Assembly (NCBI GenBank): GCA_922989275.2
Contig: OV277858.1
Coordinates: 99,124,794 to 99,188,793 of the forward strand
DNA length: 64,000 nt
Direction of reading: 5' to 3'
Source of the DNA: Gari tellinella
Taxonomy: Eukaryota; Mollusca; Bivalvia; Cardiida; Psammobiidae
Below the pieces are notes generated by a model. That model was not told where the DNA came from. It was given only the letters and a program-made list of their open reading frames with translations, and ran no database searches. Position numbers and translations under genes: made by a program. This document shows, in pieces, positions 1 to 11,596 of the stretch (positions within the stretch are counted from its first letter, which is position 1; every line of letters begins with the position of its first letter).

Positions 1-49
1 CATAATAACACTACTGTCAATAATAATCAAGATATACATGTACAGATAA

Positions 50-175
50 CAGTAATACCTCTCTATTATAACCACTAAATTGTGCTACATGTATTTATGT
101 TTAAGGAAGATGACAGCTTAAAGCAAGATGAGCGTAAAACAGAAAGCTCTTTTAGTGGCCGTAATAGAGAGGTTT
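50..175. mobile_element. Family H MITE remnant
   Basis: CAGTAATACCTCTCTATTA at the left and a matching TAATAGAGAGGTTTCATCAT at the right; one arm of the central hairpin is lost. Confidence 0.6.
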
Positions 176-663
176 CATCATATAGTCTGTTATATTTTCA
201 TAAAATAGCAAAGAACACAGCACACAGCTACAGATAAATTGATGTAGTGTAACCTTTGAAATCCAAATGCATACTGAACCACTCTGTAAACGGTGAAGTA
301 TTTCTGTGTCACAAAATCATTGGGTAATCAATCATTCAATGAGGATAAAATATGCATTCTAAAGACAGTTGACTGTTAAATGCAGGTTAACAATTATTGC
401 AGAAAGCTTCTATACAGGCTTTCTGTATTACTTTTGTCATGCATTTAGCTGCCAACAGTCAGTTTAACTATAAAGTTATACTTTAAATAGCACCTATTCT
501 GAAAACAGAACTTTTTGCTGAGACCAGAAGTGTTCAGATTTCAGGTGTTACCATAATAACTATGATGTTATTGTTATTGCAAAATGCCTTCTTCACCTTC
601 AGTTACGTGAAGTAGCCATTCAGTGAAGAAGTATTGTACGATTTTTATAAAGGATGATGTTTG
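176..663. other. Intergenic or intron sequence, one hairpin
   Basis: Only a family P hairpin at about 380-455 (AATGCAGG... to ...TGCATTTAG) is visible; I see no exon or other structure. Confidence 0.5.
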
Positions 664-920
664 TTAACCCTTTACTCCATAGATACGCTTTTTTACGCAT
701 TCAATAAATTTTTACACTGAAGAAATAATTCCACTTTATACTATAGCAAATGTGAAACATAAGAAACATTGCCTATATCCTAGCAGATGGTGGCTTAAAG
801 CAGGATGAAAGTAAAGCAGAATGTGCCTTAAGGCACATTCTGATTCACTTTCAACCTGCTTTAAGTGGCTACCATACCTGTCTTCAAAACTAGAAATAGG
901 ATTTAATATAAAGGGTTTAA
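664..920 (+). mobile_element. Family A MITE
   Basis: Reference copy of the commonest family. It runs TTAACCCTTTACTCCATA to AAGGGTTTAA, about 255 bp. Both ends carry TTAA, and the inner edges read CCC and GGG, as in piggyBac-type elements. The centre is a hairpin of about 80 bases starting GGCTTAAAGCAGG, with arms that read AAAGTAAAGCAGAATGTGCC. I set + as the orientation with ATACGCCTTTTTACGCC on the left and CTAGAAACAGGCTATGGGG on the right. No coding capacity. Confidence 0.85.
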
Positions 921-1112
921 TGCAGGACACAAACAGTATAGAAAACTTTCTGCAACATTTTGTCCTGCATTTAGCTGTTTTGAATGACTGCTTAACACAA
1001 GTTTGATTTTAGACAATAGTTATACAATATGGATAGCCAATTAATGTCACCATGAAGTGTTATGGCAAATGGCTGAAAGAAATGAAAGATATTATGATTA
1101 TAAGCTTATAGC

Positions 1113-1296
1113 CAGGGCTCCAGATAAGGGGAGTACATGTATTTCAAAAATTAAAATATTTTTCTGCTTTAATCTACTCATTAGAAACATCTGGAAGAGA
1201 CGATTCTAATGGGTAGTAGCACCATAGGATTTGGTGCTGACATGAATGAGAAATTGTTGGATTTGTTGAGTTTATCCCCTCTTATCTGGAGCCCTG
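1113..1296. mobile_element. Family E MITE (CAGGGCTCC ends)
   Basis: Starts CAGGGCTCCAGATAAG and ends CTTATCTGGAGCCCTG. The centre is the hairpin ACTCATTAGAA...CGATTCTAATGGGT. The flanks are only partly alike (TATAGC and CTTAGC). Confidence 0.8.
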
Positions 1297-1406
1297 CTTA
1301 GCCATAGGTATCTAGCACACATACTTTACAAACAGTGTAGACTTAGATAAGCTGCTGTGTTTGAGATATGGAACAGTGTCACAATTTGAAGTGTTTGCAG
1401 TGATAG

Positions 1407-1550
1407 TTAACCCATTACCCCATAGCATGTTTCTAGATTTGAAAGCAGGTTAACTTTTAAACCAGGTTGAAAGTAAAATAAAATGTACCTTAAGGTTCAT
1501 TCTGCTTTACTTTCAGCCTGCTTTAAGCTACTATCTGCTAGGATATGGAA
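1407..1550 (-). mobile_element. Family A MITE, truncated
   Basis: Begins TTAACCCATTACCCCATAG and holds a full hairpin, but the distal half is lost after about 1550. Confidence 0.7.
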
Positions 1551-1564
1551 TTTATGTAAACAAG

Positions 1565-2165
1565 AATGGTGTCACAGTAAGTGACAAATGCCCCCAAAGT
1601 GTTTTGTCACTGAAATATTTTCATTTGGAGGTAAAAAAAAGTATGACCAAATAAAAAGATCAGCCCATTTGACCTCTAAATGACCTTGACCTTTGCCAGG
1701 CACTGAAGAGCTTCTTGAGTTGAGCACACATGCTAATTATGAAGTCTGTATCACACATAGTTTTGAAGTAATGGCCAATTTGAAAATCGGCTCATTTGAC
1801 CTGTAAATGACCTTGACCCATGTCGGGCACTTATACTGAGCTGAAGAGCTTCTTGAGTTCAGCATACATGCTAATTATGAAGTCTGTATCACACATAGTT
1901 TCGAAGTTATGACCAAATTATAAATCAGCCCATTTGACCTCTAAATGACCTTGACTTTTGTCGGACATGACCCAAGTTGTACTGAACTGAAAAGCTTCTT
2001 AAGTTGAGAACATAATGCCAAATATGAAGTTTCTACCACATCTAGTTCTGAAGTTATGGACAAGGTTAAAGTTGTGGACTGACAGACAAACAAACCAACA
2101 GACAGACAGACAAACAAACAGACAGACCAAAAACAATATGCCCCCGATTATGTCGTGCATGTGCA
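1565..2165. mobile_element. Tandem-repeat element ending in TATGCCCCC
   Basis: Three to four units of about 130-140 bp, each with TTTGACCTCTAAATGACC and ATGAAGTCTGTATCACAC, follow AAATGCCCCC. The array ends in a CAGA/CAAA-rich stretch and ATATGCCCCCGATTATG. A small hairpin GTCACAGTAAGTGAC lies at the left edge. It is a low-copy satellite-bearing element of the sort common in bivalves. Confidence 0.6.
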
Positions 2166-2297
2166 TAAAAAGGCCAACATTTTAAATAGTCAAACGGAAC
2201 CTTATCGCAATGTATCTCTGAATGTCATCTATTAAACATGCAGTTAGCTTGAAAAATGCTAGGTTATATGAGTTATATTATAAGACAAGGAGAGCTC

Positions 2298-2542
2298 TTA
2301 ACCCATAGCTTGTTTGAAGTTTTGTAAACAGGTTACGACCTAAAGCAGGTTGAAAGTAAAGCAGAATGTGCCTTAAGTCACATTCTGCTTTACTTTCAGC
2401 CTGCTTTAAGCTACCATCTATGTCTATGATAAAGATTATATTTCTTACAGTACATTTTCATGACTATGAAGTGATACTTTTTTCTTCAGTGGACGAATAA
2501 ATAAGAGGCATAAAAAGTCGTATTTATGGGATAACGGGTTAA
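2298..2542 (-). mobile_element. Family A MITE
   Basis: TTAACCCATAGC to AACGGGTTAA with intact hairpin. Its right TTAA is also the left TTAA of the next element. Confidence 0.8.
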
Positions 2543-2776
2543 CTCTTTACCCCATAAATATGCCTTTTTACAGCTCTAACTATTTCTATACTTAGAAAAG
2601 TAGTCACCATCTAGGGAAATCCTCAAAATAAAACACAGAAGGCATTTCCAATACCCTTTCCAGATGGTAGCCTAAAAGCAGGTTTAAAGTAAAGGAACAT
2701 TCTGCTTTAATTTCAACCTGCTTTAAGTGGTCACTTGTCTTCAAAACTGGAAACAGACTGTGGGGTAAAGGGCTAA
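2539..2776 (+). mobile_element. Family A MITE, abutting the previous one
   Basis: TTAACTCTTTACCCC to GGGGTAAAGGGCTAA. Opposite orientation to its neighbour and sharing one TTAA with it. Confidence 0.8.
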
Positions 2777-2852
2777 ACAGATGATAGATGAGAAACAGGC
2801 AAAGAATTTCTATAGAACATTATAATTATATGCAAGTGAAAAGCTAAGAAAC

Positions 2853-3062
2853 TATAGTAAAACCTTTCTATTATGACCACTAAAACGGATGCTTATTTAT
2901 TGTTCAAAAGACAGGTGACAGCTTAAAGCTTGGTGACAGTAAAACAGAAAGCTCCTAAAGGAGCTTTTTGTTTTACTGTAACCTTGCTTTAAGCAGTCAC
3001 CTGTCATAAACACCTAATAATTAACATATTTTAGTGTTCATAATGGAGAGGTTTTACTATAC
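2853..3062. mobile_element. Family H MITE (CAGTA ends)
   Basis: TAGTAAAACCTTTCTATTA to TAATGGAGAGGTTTTACTAT, with a GCTTAAAGC...GCTTTAAGC hairpin containing AAAACAGAAAGCTCC. Ends resemble Tc1/mariner MITEs flanked by TA. Confidence 0.75.
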
Positions 3063-3350
3063 GTACATGTACTATTGACATAGAACTTCAAACATTACAA
3101 GAGAATGCCTTAAACACCACACACTATATGACTGTTTTGTTTTAGCCTACAGAATGGAGACAGCTAAACAGACACAGACTCTTGAATAAAGTAGCAATGG
3201 GTGATCTGAGTTGATATCACACATCTACAAGACTCTACATGAACACACATGCTGGGGGTGATTCATGAGTCATCAAAGCTGACACAAGCTGTGAGTAACT
3301 GCTATGACCTTCACCCTGTGCTTCAGCAATGACCTTTGACCTTGACCTAC

Positions 3351-3440
3351 CTGTACCGGATGCCTTGAGTCTGTCTGTGAGTTGGGAGCAGTTATAAACG
3401 CTGATACTACCAACTTTGGTGGTGGCCGCTTAAGTTCCGG
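3351..3440 (-). CDS. Exon 16 (last one found): PELKRPPPKLVV
   Basis: 90 nt, 30 codons, phase 0 on both sides, acceptor AATCATTGTAG, donor CAG followed by GTAGGT. It reads PELKRPPPKLVV and then a Ser/Thr/Gln stretch. Because it ends at a donor and no stop is seen, the gene must continue to the left. I found no convincing exon between 1 and 3350. Confidence 0.6.
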
Positions 3441-3631
3441 CTACAATGATTTGGGGAGTGACTTAAAGTAACCAACCTGTCTGTATTTGTTATCTAAGAC
3501 AGCTAAAAGCCTAAACTTTTATCAGACTATAATGCAGAATCTGTATTATGATAAAGTTGACAGTCTAAAAACATGTAATTACTTAAGTTATGAGCTGCTG
3601 GTGTCAAGATGTAAGATACACTTGTAGACTG

Positions 3632-3824
3632 CAGAGCTGCAGATAATGGGGGTATTTCATAAACTAAAATCTTTATTTCTGCTTTAAACCCTATGGTGTT
3701 ACTACTCATTAGAATCGTCTCGAAGAGACGATTCTAATGAGTAGTAACACCATATGATTTGATGCTAAAATAAGTGAGAAAACATTAGATTTGTGCAGTT
3801 TACTCCCTCTTATCTGGAGCCCTG
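3632..3824. mobile_element. Family E MITE with 6-bp target duplication
   Basis: CAGAGCTGCAGATAA to TTATCTGGAGCCCTG. AGACTG occurs on both sides (3626-3631 and 3825-3830). The central hairpin arms are nearly identical. Confidence 0.85.
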
Positions 3825-4050
3825 AGACTGTTTGAATATGGGCATTGTATTAAGTGGAACTTGCCCATATTTGTACAATTTAACTTCAGGGTAAGAATTT
3901 ATAGTTTTATTTCATTAGATGTACTTCAAAATTGCTTTAGTCCAACATATTCAAATAAAAATTAATCTTTAGCATGTTTCTGAAAAAATAAATCTAAAGC
4001 CAGATGAGGTACGAAGTCATCACTGAACTTCACACTTAGCTTATTTGTTC

Positions 4051-4298
4051 TTAACCCATTACCCCATAGCCTGATTCTAGTATTGAAAATAAGTGATCTC
4101 TTAAAGCAGGTTGAAAGTAAAGCAGAATGTGCCTTAAGCCACATTCTGCTTTACTTTCAGCCTGCTTTAAGCTATAATCTGCTAGAATATAGAAACATTA
4201 ACTTATAATACTTATTTATGACTATATAAATTGAAACTTTTTTCTTCAGGGGAGGAATAAATTAAAGGCATAAAGGTAATTATGGGGTTATGGGTTAA
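4051..4298 (-). mobile_element. Family A MITE
   Basis: TTAACCCATTACCCCATAG to GGGGTTATGGGTTAA with full hairpin. Confidence 0.8.
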
Positions 4299-4535
4299 AC
4301 AAGAATGCTGTCAAAATAGATGTCTCACAGTGATGATGAAACTAATTCAAGACCAAAGTATTGAAATAAGAAATATTATATAACAATTTAATGACAGAGT
4401 TAAATCAAACTGTCTGAAACAGTTCACGGTAAAGTATTTTACTAAGTTTCCTTTTAAGTTCCTTCATCAAGGAAAGGCAATCACTTGACTTAAATTTACA
4501 CTGAAATAATAACATATTCAAAGAAGTGGAGGGTT

Positions 4536-4787
4536 TTAACCCTTTCCCCCATAGAAACATCTTTTAGCATATTCAGTTTTTATCTCCGGTGAAGAAAATG
4601 GTTCCACTTCAAACAGTCATGAATATGTATCATAAGTAATAATTTCTATATCCTAGCAGATGGTAGCTTAAAGCAGGCTGAAATTAAAGCAGAATGTACC
4701 TTAAGGTACATTCTGCTTTATTTTCAACCTGCTTTAAGTAGTCACCTATCTTCTAAACAAGAAACAGGCTATGGGGTAAAGGGTTAA
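4536..4787 (+). mobile_element. Family A MITE beside exon 15
   Basis: TTAACCCTTTCCCCCATAG to GGGTAAAGGGTTAA. Lies 52 bases past the donor of exon 15. Confidence 0.8.
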
Positions 4788-4839
4788 ACTTAGTCATATC
4801 TAACGAAAAATAAAATAAATGTAGCAAAACAATACATAC

Positions 4840-5073
4840 GGGTATCACTCTAGGAGATGTCAAGCCGGCTAAGGGACTCTCCTTGTCTGACCTATCTGAG
4901 GGTATGTTGACCTCTGAGTGTTGTGACCTCTGTGACCTATCTGACCTCTGCGAAGGTTGGTCAGAAAAGCTGTCCTGATGCTGCTGGAGTTTTTGGTCAA
5001 AGACAAAGTGACCCTGGTCATCATCACTGAAGTCACTGACGTCAGAGACCTGGTCCTGACTCAATCTCTCCTG
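4840..5073 (-). CDS. Exon 15: QERLSQDQ and QRSDRS repeats
   Basis: 234 nt, 78 codons, phase 0 on both sides, acceptor TTCTTTTACAG, donor CCC followed by GTATGT. It starts QERLSQDQVSDVSDFSDD, then a Gln/His/Asp stretch and short QRSDRSQRSQ repeats, ending LTSPRVIP. It follows the coiled coil directly after a 697-nt intron. Confidence 0.8.
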
Positions 5074-5127
5074 CTGTAAAAGAAAATGGCAGAGAAATGA
5101 TTACAATGATTCGCAGTATATTCTGTG

Positions 5128-5339
5128 TTAACCCATTACCCATAGCCTGGTTCTAGTTTTGAAGGTAGTTGAACACTTAAAGCAGAATGCGCCTTAAGGC
5201 ATGCTTTAAGCTACCATCTGCTAGAATATAGAAAATATTTCTAATGATACATATTCATGACTGCATATATTGGAACTATTTTCTTTAGTGGAAGAATAAA
5301 TAAAAGGCGTAAAAAGGTGTATTTATGGGGTATTGTTAA
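5128..5339 (-). mobile_element. Family A MITE with shortened hairpin
   Basis: TTAACCCATTACCCATAGCC to GGGGTATTGTTAA. Each hairpin arm has lost its middle. Confidence 0.75.
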
Positions 5340-5382
5340 GCAGCTACTCAAAAGATGGACTGGCAGTTTTGCATGTAGTGTA

Positions 5383-5638
5383 TTAACTCATTTCACCATT
5401 ACAGCTTGTTTCTAGTTTTGAAGCCAGGTGATCACTTAAAGCAGGCTGAAAGTAAAGCAGAATGTGCCTTAAGGCACATTCTGCTATACTTTTAGCCTGC
5501 TTTAAGCTACCATCTGCTAAAATACAGAAGATAGTTCTTATGATACAATTTCATGACTTTATAAATTGAAAATATATTCTTCAATAAATGAATAAATTAA
5601 AGGGCGTAAACATGTGTACCTATAGAGTAATGGATTAA
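5383..5638 (-). mobile_element. Family A MITE
   Basis: TTAACTCATTTCACC to GAGTAATGGATTAA with full hairpin. Confidence 0.75.
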
Positions 5639-5770
5639 ACAATAATATTATATTACATGCTCTCTATGCTTCTTCATTAATACTTTCATCAGAATAATCA
5701 CAAAAAATTCTCATTCATTTTGTTTTCTTTTTTACAAAGACTACACCCATAAACTAATACAGAAACTTAC

Positions 5771-6142
5771 TTCTAATTCTGCCTCTGCTTCCCGCCTTAA
5801 TTCATCTTGTCTCCGCCTTTCCTCTTCCTCCCACTGCTTCTGTCGCTCCTCCTCTTCTTCTATTTCAGCCAATCGGTTTCTCTCATCCTCCTCCCACTGT
5901 CTCTGTTGCTCCTCCTCCTCTTCTAATTCAGCCAATTGCTGCCGTTCCTCCTCCCACTGCCTCTGCTGCTCCTGCTCTGCAGCCATTTCAGCCATTATCT
6001 TTCTTTCTTCTTCTTCCCTTTGCTGCAATGCTTTATCCCTCTCTTCTTCCTCTCTCTGTCTTTGACCTTCTGCCTCCAGCTCCTGTTTTTGTCTTTCTTC
6101 TTCCTCTTCTTCAATTTTCCTTCTTTGTTCTTGCTCTTTTTG
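5771..6142 (-). CDS. Exon 14: Glu/Arg/Gln coiled coil
   Basis: 372 nt, 124 codons, phase 0 on both sides, acceptor TTGTTTTCTTCAG, donor GAA followed by GTAAGT. Almost pure Glu, Gln, Arg, Ala, Leu and Lys with no Pro or Gly breaks except one Gly, so a long charged helix. Units of about 21 residues containing QQRQWEEE or QKQWEEEE are repeated three times, showing internal duplication. Such single charged helices occur in many unrelated proteins, so this does not fix the family. Confidence 0.85.
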
Positions 6143-6417
6143 CTGAAGAAAACAAGAAAACTTTTTGACTTATACATGTCTAAATTTCTTCATACTGTTA
6201 AGTCTTTGAATGCCAAGTACTGTAATTTTCTTTTGCAACAATGGTCATTTGCTACTTTTCTAAAAATTGAAGTTATTAACATTGACAGAGAATTTATCAT
6301 TGATAGGCTATTGAAAAGAAGATGCGTAAATAAAAGTTTTGTCTTATAATGAGTAAATCTCTGACGGACAGACCAAGTGATTTTAGTTCACCCCTAATAA
6401 ACTTTGCTGTAGGGGTA

Positions 6418-9400
6418 ACAAGAGTTGTCAGAGAGACAACAAAGCTCGCCACCGGCACCTTTAGAAACTTAAAAGCACACTCAAGGTCACAGAGGTCAAC
6501 CTTTTTGCCTGCATGGAAAGGTCTTGTCCATATACACTGGCAAATCAAATATGAAAATAACACCTCAAGGGACATAGGAATTATAAGCATTTTTGAAACC
6601 TAAACGCAGATTTCGAAACCTAAAACCTTTCGCGACCTTAGTTCAAGGTCAAGGACACTGGGCTAATTTTTTTGCATGCATGGAAAGATCGTGTCCATAT
6701 ACACATGCATGCCAAATATGAAAGAAATATCTCAATGGATATATGAGTTAAAGAAATTTTGAGAAACCTAAACGCAGACTTTGAAACCTAAACGCGGGTC
6801 CTTAGTTCAAGGTCAAGGTCAGAGGGCTCAAACATTTTGCATGCAAGGAAAGATGCTGTCCATATACACAAGCAAACTGAATATGAAAGGAATATTTCAA
6901 TGGACATAGGAGAAATAAAAAATTTGAAAAACCAAAACACAGATTTCGAAAACTAAACATTGGCCCTAAGTTCAAAGTCAAGGTCACAGGGGTCTAAATT
7001 TTGCAGTGCCTGGAAAGGTCTTGTCCGTATACACACATAAACCAACTATGAAAGCAATACCTCAAGGGACATAGAAGTAAAAGGCATTTTTCAAAACCTA
7101 AACACAGGCCCTAAGTTTAAGGTCACAAGGGTCCAAATTTATCTGTGCATGGAAAGGTCTTGTCCATATACACACACATACCAACTATGAAAGCAATACC
7201 TCAAAGGATATAGAAGTTAAATGGATTTTCGAAACTTAAACGCAGATTTCGAAACCTAAACACAGGCTCTTAGTTCAAGGTCAAGGTCACAGGGGTCTAA
7301 ATGTTTCTGTGCATCGAAAGGTCATGTCCATATACACATACATACCAACTATGAAAGCAATACCTCAAAGGACATAGAAGATAAAGGCATTTTTCGAAAC
7401 CTAAACACAGGCCCCAAGTTCAAGGTCAAGGTCACAGGGGTCTAAATTTTTCTGTGCATGTAAAGGTCTTGTCCATATACACATACATACCAACTATGAA
7501 AGCAATACCTCAAGGGACATAGAAGTTAAAGGCATTTTTCGAAACCTAAATGCAGATTTCGAAACCTAAACGCAGGCCCTAAGTTCAAGGTCAAGGTCAC
7601 AGGAGTCTAAATTTTTCTGTGCATGGAAAGGTCTTGTCCATATACACACACATACCAACTATGGAAGCAATACCTCAAGGGATATAGAAGTTAAAGGCAT
7701 GTTTCGAAACCTAAACGCAGATTTCGAAACCTAAACGCAGGCCCTAAGTTCAAGGTCAAGGTCACAGGGGTCTAAATTATTCTGTGCATGGAAAGGTCAT
7801 GTCTATATACACACACATACCGACTATGTAAGCAATACCTTAATGGATATAGAAGTTAAAGGCATTTTTCAAAACCTAAACGCAGATTTCGAAACCTAAA
7901 CGCAGGCCCTAAGTTCAAGGTCAAGGTCACAGGGGTCTAAATTGTTCTGTGCATGGAAAGGTCTTGTCCATATACACACACATACCAACTATGGAAGCAA
8001 TACCTCAAGGGACATAGAAGTTTAAAGGCATTTTTCGAAACCTAAACACAGATTTCGAAACCTAAACGAAGGCCCTAAGTTCAAGGTCAAGGTCACAGGG
8101 GTCAACATTTTTCTGTGCATGGAAAAGTCTTGTCCATATACACACACATACCAACTATTGAAGCAATACCTCAAGGGAAATAGAAGTGAAAGGCATTTTT
8201 CTAAACTTAAATGCAGATTTCGAAACCTAAACGCAGGCCCTAAGTTCAAGGTCAAGGTCACAGGAGTCTAAATTTTTCTGTGCATGGAAAGGTCTTGTCC
8301 ATACACACACACATACCAACTATGGAAGCAATACCTCAAGGTACATAGAAGTTAAAGGCATTTTTGAAACTTAAACGCAGATTTCCAAAATTAAACGCAG
8401 GCCCTAGGTTCAAGGTCAAGGTCACAGGGGTCTAAATGTTTCTGAGCATGGAAAGGTCTTGTCTACATATAAACACATACAGACTATGAAAGCAATACCT
8501 CAAGGGAAATAGAAGTTAAAGGCATTTTCCTAAACTTAAACACAGATTTCGAAACCTAAACGCAGGCCCTAAGTTCAAGGTCAAGGTCACAGGGGTCAAA
8601 CATTTTCTGTGCATGGAAAGGTCTTGTCCATATACACACACATACCAACTATTGAAGCAATACCTCAAGGGCCATAGAAGTTAAAGGCATTTTTCGAAAC
8701 ATAAACGCAGATTTCGAAACCTAAACGCAGGCCCTAAGTTCAAGGTCAAGGTCACAGGGGTCAAAAATTTTCTGTGCATGGAAAGGTCATGTCTATATAC
8801 ACACACATACCGACTATGTAAGCAATACCTTAATGGATATAGAAGTTAAAGGCATTTTTCAAAACCTAAACACAGATTTCGAAACCTAAACGCAGGCCCT
8901 AAGTTCAAGGTCAAGGTCCAAGGGGCAACATTTTTCTGTGCATGGAAAGGTCTTGTCCATATACACACACATACCAACTATTGAAGCAATAACTCAAGGG
9001 AAATAGAAGTGAAAGGCATTTTTCTAAACTTAAATGCAGATTTCGAAACCTAAACGCAGGCCCTAAGTTCAAGGTCAAGGTCACAGGAGTCTAAATTTTT
9101 CTGTGCATGGAAAGGTCTTGTCCATACACACACACATACCAACTATGGAAGCAATACCTCATGGTACATAGAAGTTAAAGGCATTTTTCGAAACTTAAAC
9201 GCAGATTTCCAAAATTAAACGCAGGCCCTAAGTTCAAGGTCAAGGTCACAGGGGTCTAAATGTTTCTGAGCATGGAAAGGTCTTGTCTACATACAAACAC
9301 ATACAGACTATGAAAGCAATACCTCAAGGGAAATAGAAGTTAAAGGCATTTTCCTAAACTTAAACACAGATTTCGAAACCTAAACACAGGCCCTAAGTTC

Positions 9401-10604
9401 AAGGTCAAGGTCACAGGGGTCAAACATTTTCTGTGCATGGAAAGGTCTTGTCCATATACACACACATACCAACTATTGAAGCAATACCTCAAGGGACATA
9501 GAAGTTAAAGGCATTTTTCGAAACATAAACGCAGATTTCGAAACCTAAACGCAGGCACTAAGTTCAAGGTCAAGGTCACAGGGGTCAAAAATTTTCTGTG
9601 CATGGAAAGGTCATGTCTATATACACACACATACCGACTATGTAAGCAATACCTTAATGGATATAGAAGTTAAAGGCATTTTTCAAAACCTAAACACAGA
9701 TTTTGAAACCTAAACGCAGGCCCTAAGTTCAAGGTCAAGGTCACAGGGGTCTAAATTTTTCTGTGCATGGAAAGGTCTTGTCCATATACACACACATACC
9801 AACTATTGAACCAATACCTCAAGGGACATAGAAGTTAAAGGCATTTTTCTAAACTTAAACACAGATTTCGAAACCTAAACGCAGGCCCTAAGTTCAAGGT
9901 CAAGGTCACAGGGGTAAAAAAAATTCAGTTCATGGAAAGGTCTTGTCCATATACACACACATACCAACTATTGAAGCAATACCTCAAGGGACATAGAAGT
10001 TAAAGGCATTTTTCGAAACCTAAACGCAGATTTCGAAACCTAAACGCAGGCCCTAAGTTCAAGGTCAAGGGGTCTAAATTTTTCTGTGCATGGAAAGGTC
10101 TTGTCCATATACACACACATACCAACTATGGAAGCAATACCTCAAGGGACATAGAAGTTTAAAGGCATTTTTCGAAACCTAAACGCAGATTTCTAAACCT
10201 AAATGCAGGCCCTAAGTTCAAGGTCAAGGTCACAGGGGTCTAAATTTTTCTGTGCATGGAAAGGTCTTGTCCATATACACACACATACCAACTATGGAAG
10301 CAATACCTCAAGGGACATAGAAGTTTAAAGGCATTTTTCGAAACCTAAACGCAGATTTCGAAACCTAAACGCAGGCCCTAAGTTCAAGGTCAAGGTCACA
10401 GGGGTCAACAATTTTCTGTGCATGGAAGGTCTTGTCCATATACACACACATACCAACTATGAAAGCAATATGTCAAGGGACATAGAAGTTATAGACATTT
10501 TCTTGAAATTGTTAACGCCGTTCACGACGACGCCAACGACAACGACGACGACTACACCGGGGGTATTGCAATAGCTCGTCATGTACTATGTACAGGCGAG
10601 CTAA
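6418..10604 (+). mobile_element. HINE-like (Helentron-type) element carrying a satellite array
   Basis: The left edge reads ACAAGAG, then a GTTGTC/GACAAC hairpin and AGCTCGCC. The right edge reads AATAGCTC, a TGTAC/GTACA hairpin, GGCGAGCTAA. AGCTCGCC and GGCGAGCT are inverted copies. A GACGACG-rich tract precedes the right end. This is the arrangement of non-autonomous Helentron elements: subterminal inverted repeats, a 3' stem-loop and internal tandem repeats. No Rep/helicase frame is present. Confidence 0.6.
6600..10500 (+). repeat. 165-bp satellite array, about 24 units
   Basis: Units of 164-166 bp, each with AAGTTCAAGGTCAAGGTCAC, GTGCATGGAAAGGTCTTGTC, ACACACATACCAACTATG and CCTCAAGGGACATAGAAG. 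Units at the left edge are more diverged. A higher-order period of about 822 bp (five units) is seen between roughly 8.1 and 9.8 kb. Short frames inside it (for example 8022-8261 minus) are artefacts. Confidence 0.9.
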
Positions 10605-10707
10605 AAATAGGTAAACAAAATGCTATTCAATGAGGGCAATGGTTAACATGCGCCATTCATGTCAACATTAGTATTCTAAGAGACAACTAGAATTGTTAAA
10701 AATCTAT

Positions 10708-10932
10708 TTAACTCTTTGCAAGCTAGCGGCAGATATAGCTGCCACAGGCATAACCTTTGCAAAAGTTTGGATCCAGATGAGACGCTGTGTAACGCGGTGT
10801 CTCATAAGGATCCAAACTGTTTGCCATTCCGACACTGAATTTAAAAGTAATTTTGAAAAATTATAATTTTAGAACTGAAGCAGACGACAATTGTTGCAGA
10901 CAAAAAAAAATAACCCAGCATGCGAAGAGGTA
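10708..10932. mobile_element. Family J MITE
   Basis: TTAACTCTTTGCAAGC to CCCAGCATGCGAAGAGGTAAG. The centre is GTTTGGATCCAGATGAGACG paired with CTCATAAGGATCCAAAC. Confidence 0.65.
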
Positions 10933-11152
10933 AGAAACAGATCATGTGACCTTTAACCAACAGACTCAAATGCCTCCCATGCATCACTTTGTCATAAGCA
11001 ACCAGCATACTAAAATCGATATGATCGCCCAATTAGAACAAAAGTATTGTCCGGAAACCAAAGCATGACAGACAGACAAACAGATGAACGGACAGACAGA
11101 AAGGGGGGAAAGCACAATATATCTCCGGACTAAAGTGGGAAAGACATAACTA
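10933..11152. other. Short interval with CAGACAGA-rich tract
   Basis: A GACAGACAGACAAACAGA stretch at about 11068-11100 followed by AATATATCTCC; probably the tail of an old tandem element. No exon seen. Confidence 0.4.
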
Positions 11153-11358
11153 CAGTAGAACCCCTCTATTACGATCACTAAATAGGAGGCTAATTGTCCG
11201 TATAAAGGACAGGTGACAGCTTAAAGCAATGTGAAAGTGAAACAGAAAGCTCTTGTAGGAGCTTTCTGTTTCACTTTCTCATTGCTTTTAGCAGTCACCT
11301 GTCTTTAACGATTTAATATTTGACACAACTTAGTGGTCGTAATAGAGAGGTTCTACTG
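11153..11358. mobile_element. Family H MITE (TA target)
   Basis: TA then CAGTAGAACCCCTCTATTA, ending TAATAGAGAGGTTCTACTG then TA. The hairpin arms GAAACAGAAAGCTC / GAGCTTTCTGTTTC are perfect. Confidence 0.85.
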
Positions 11359-11394
11359 TACTTTTGAAACAGAATTCCCTGATATTGTACTTAC

Positions 11395-11535
11395 CCTTTC
11401 CCGTTCTATTTCCCATTCACTGGCTGATTCAGGATCAGAGACTGTGCTATGAGTATCTCCCCGAGGGGTCCTGGGTGTGCTAGCTGCCTTATTCACATCA
11501 ATTATAGGAGTATCCATCCCTGAATGAACCTCGTC
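11395..11535 (-). CDS. Exon 13: STPRTPRGD exon
   Basis: 141 nt, 47 codons, phase 0 on both sides, acceptor TTTTTTACTCAG, donor AGG followed by GTAAGT. The text has DTPIIDVNKAAS, a second TPRTPR motif, and ends SEWEIERER, which leads into the coiled coil of the next exon. A CAGT-ended MITE (family H) ends about 36 bases into the intron. Confidence 0.85.
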
Positions 11536-11596
11536 CTGAGTAAAAAACAATTGTAAGATCTTATTGCCATGCACAATGGTATTTGTCTTGAATCAA

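Noticed and set aside
3150..3300. Further exon left of 3351
   Set aside because: No frame with a good acceptor and donor in phase 0 was found.
5936..6349. 137-codon plus-strand frame rich in Leu and Phe
   Set aside because: It is the antisense of the Glu/Arg coiled-coil exon, read through into the intron; the composition follows from the complement.
8022..8261. 79-codon minus frame starting MTLTLNLGP
   Set aside because: It repeats with the satellite (also at 6802-6987) and is part of the 165-bp array.
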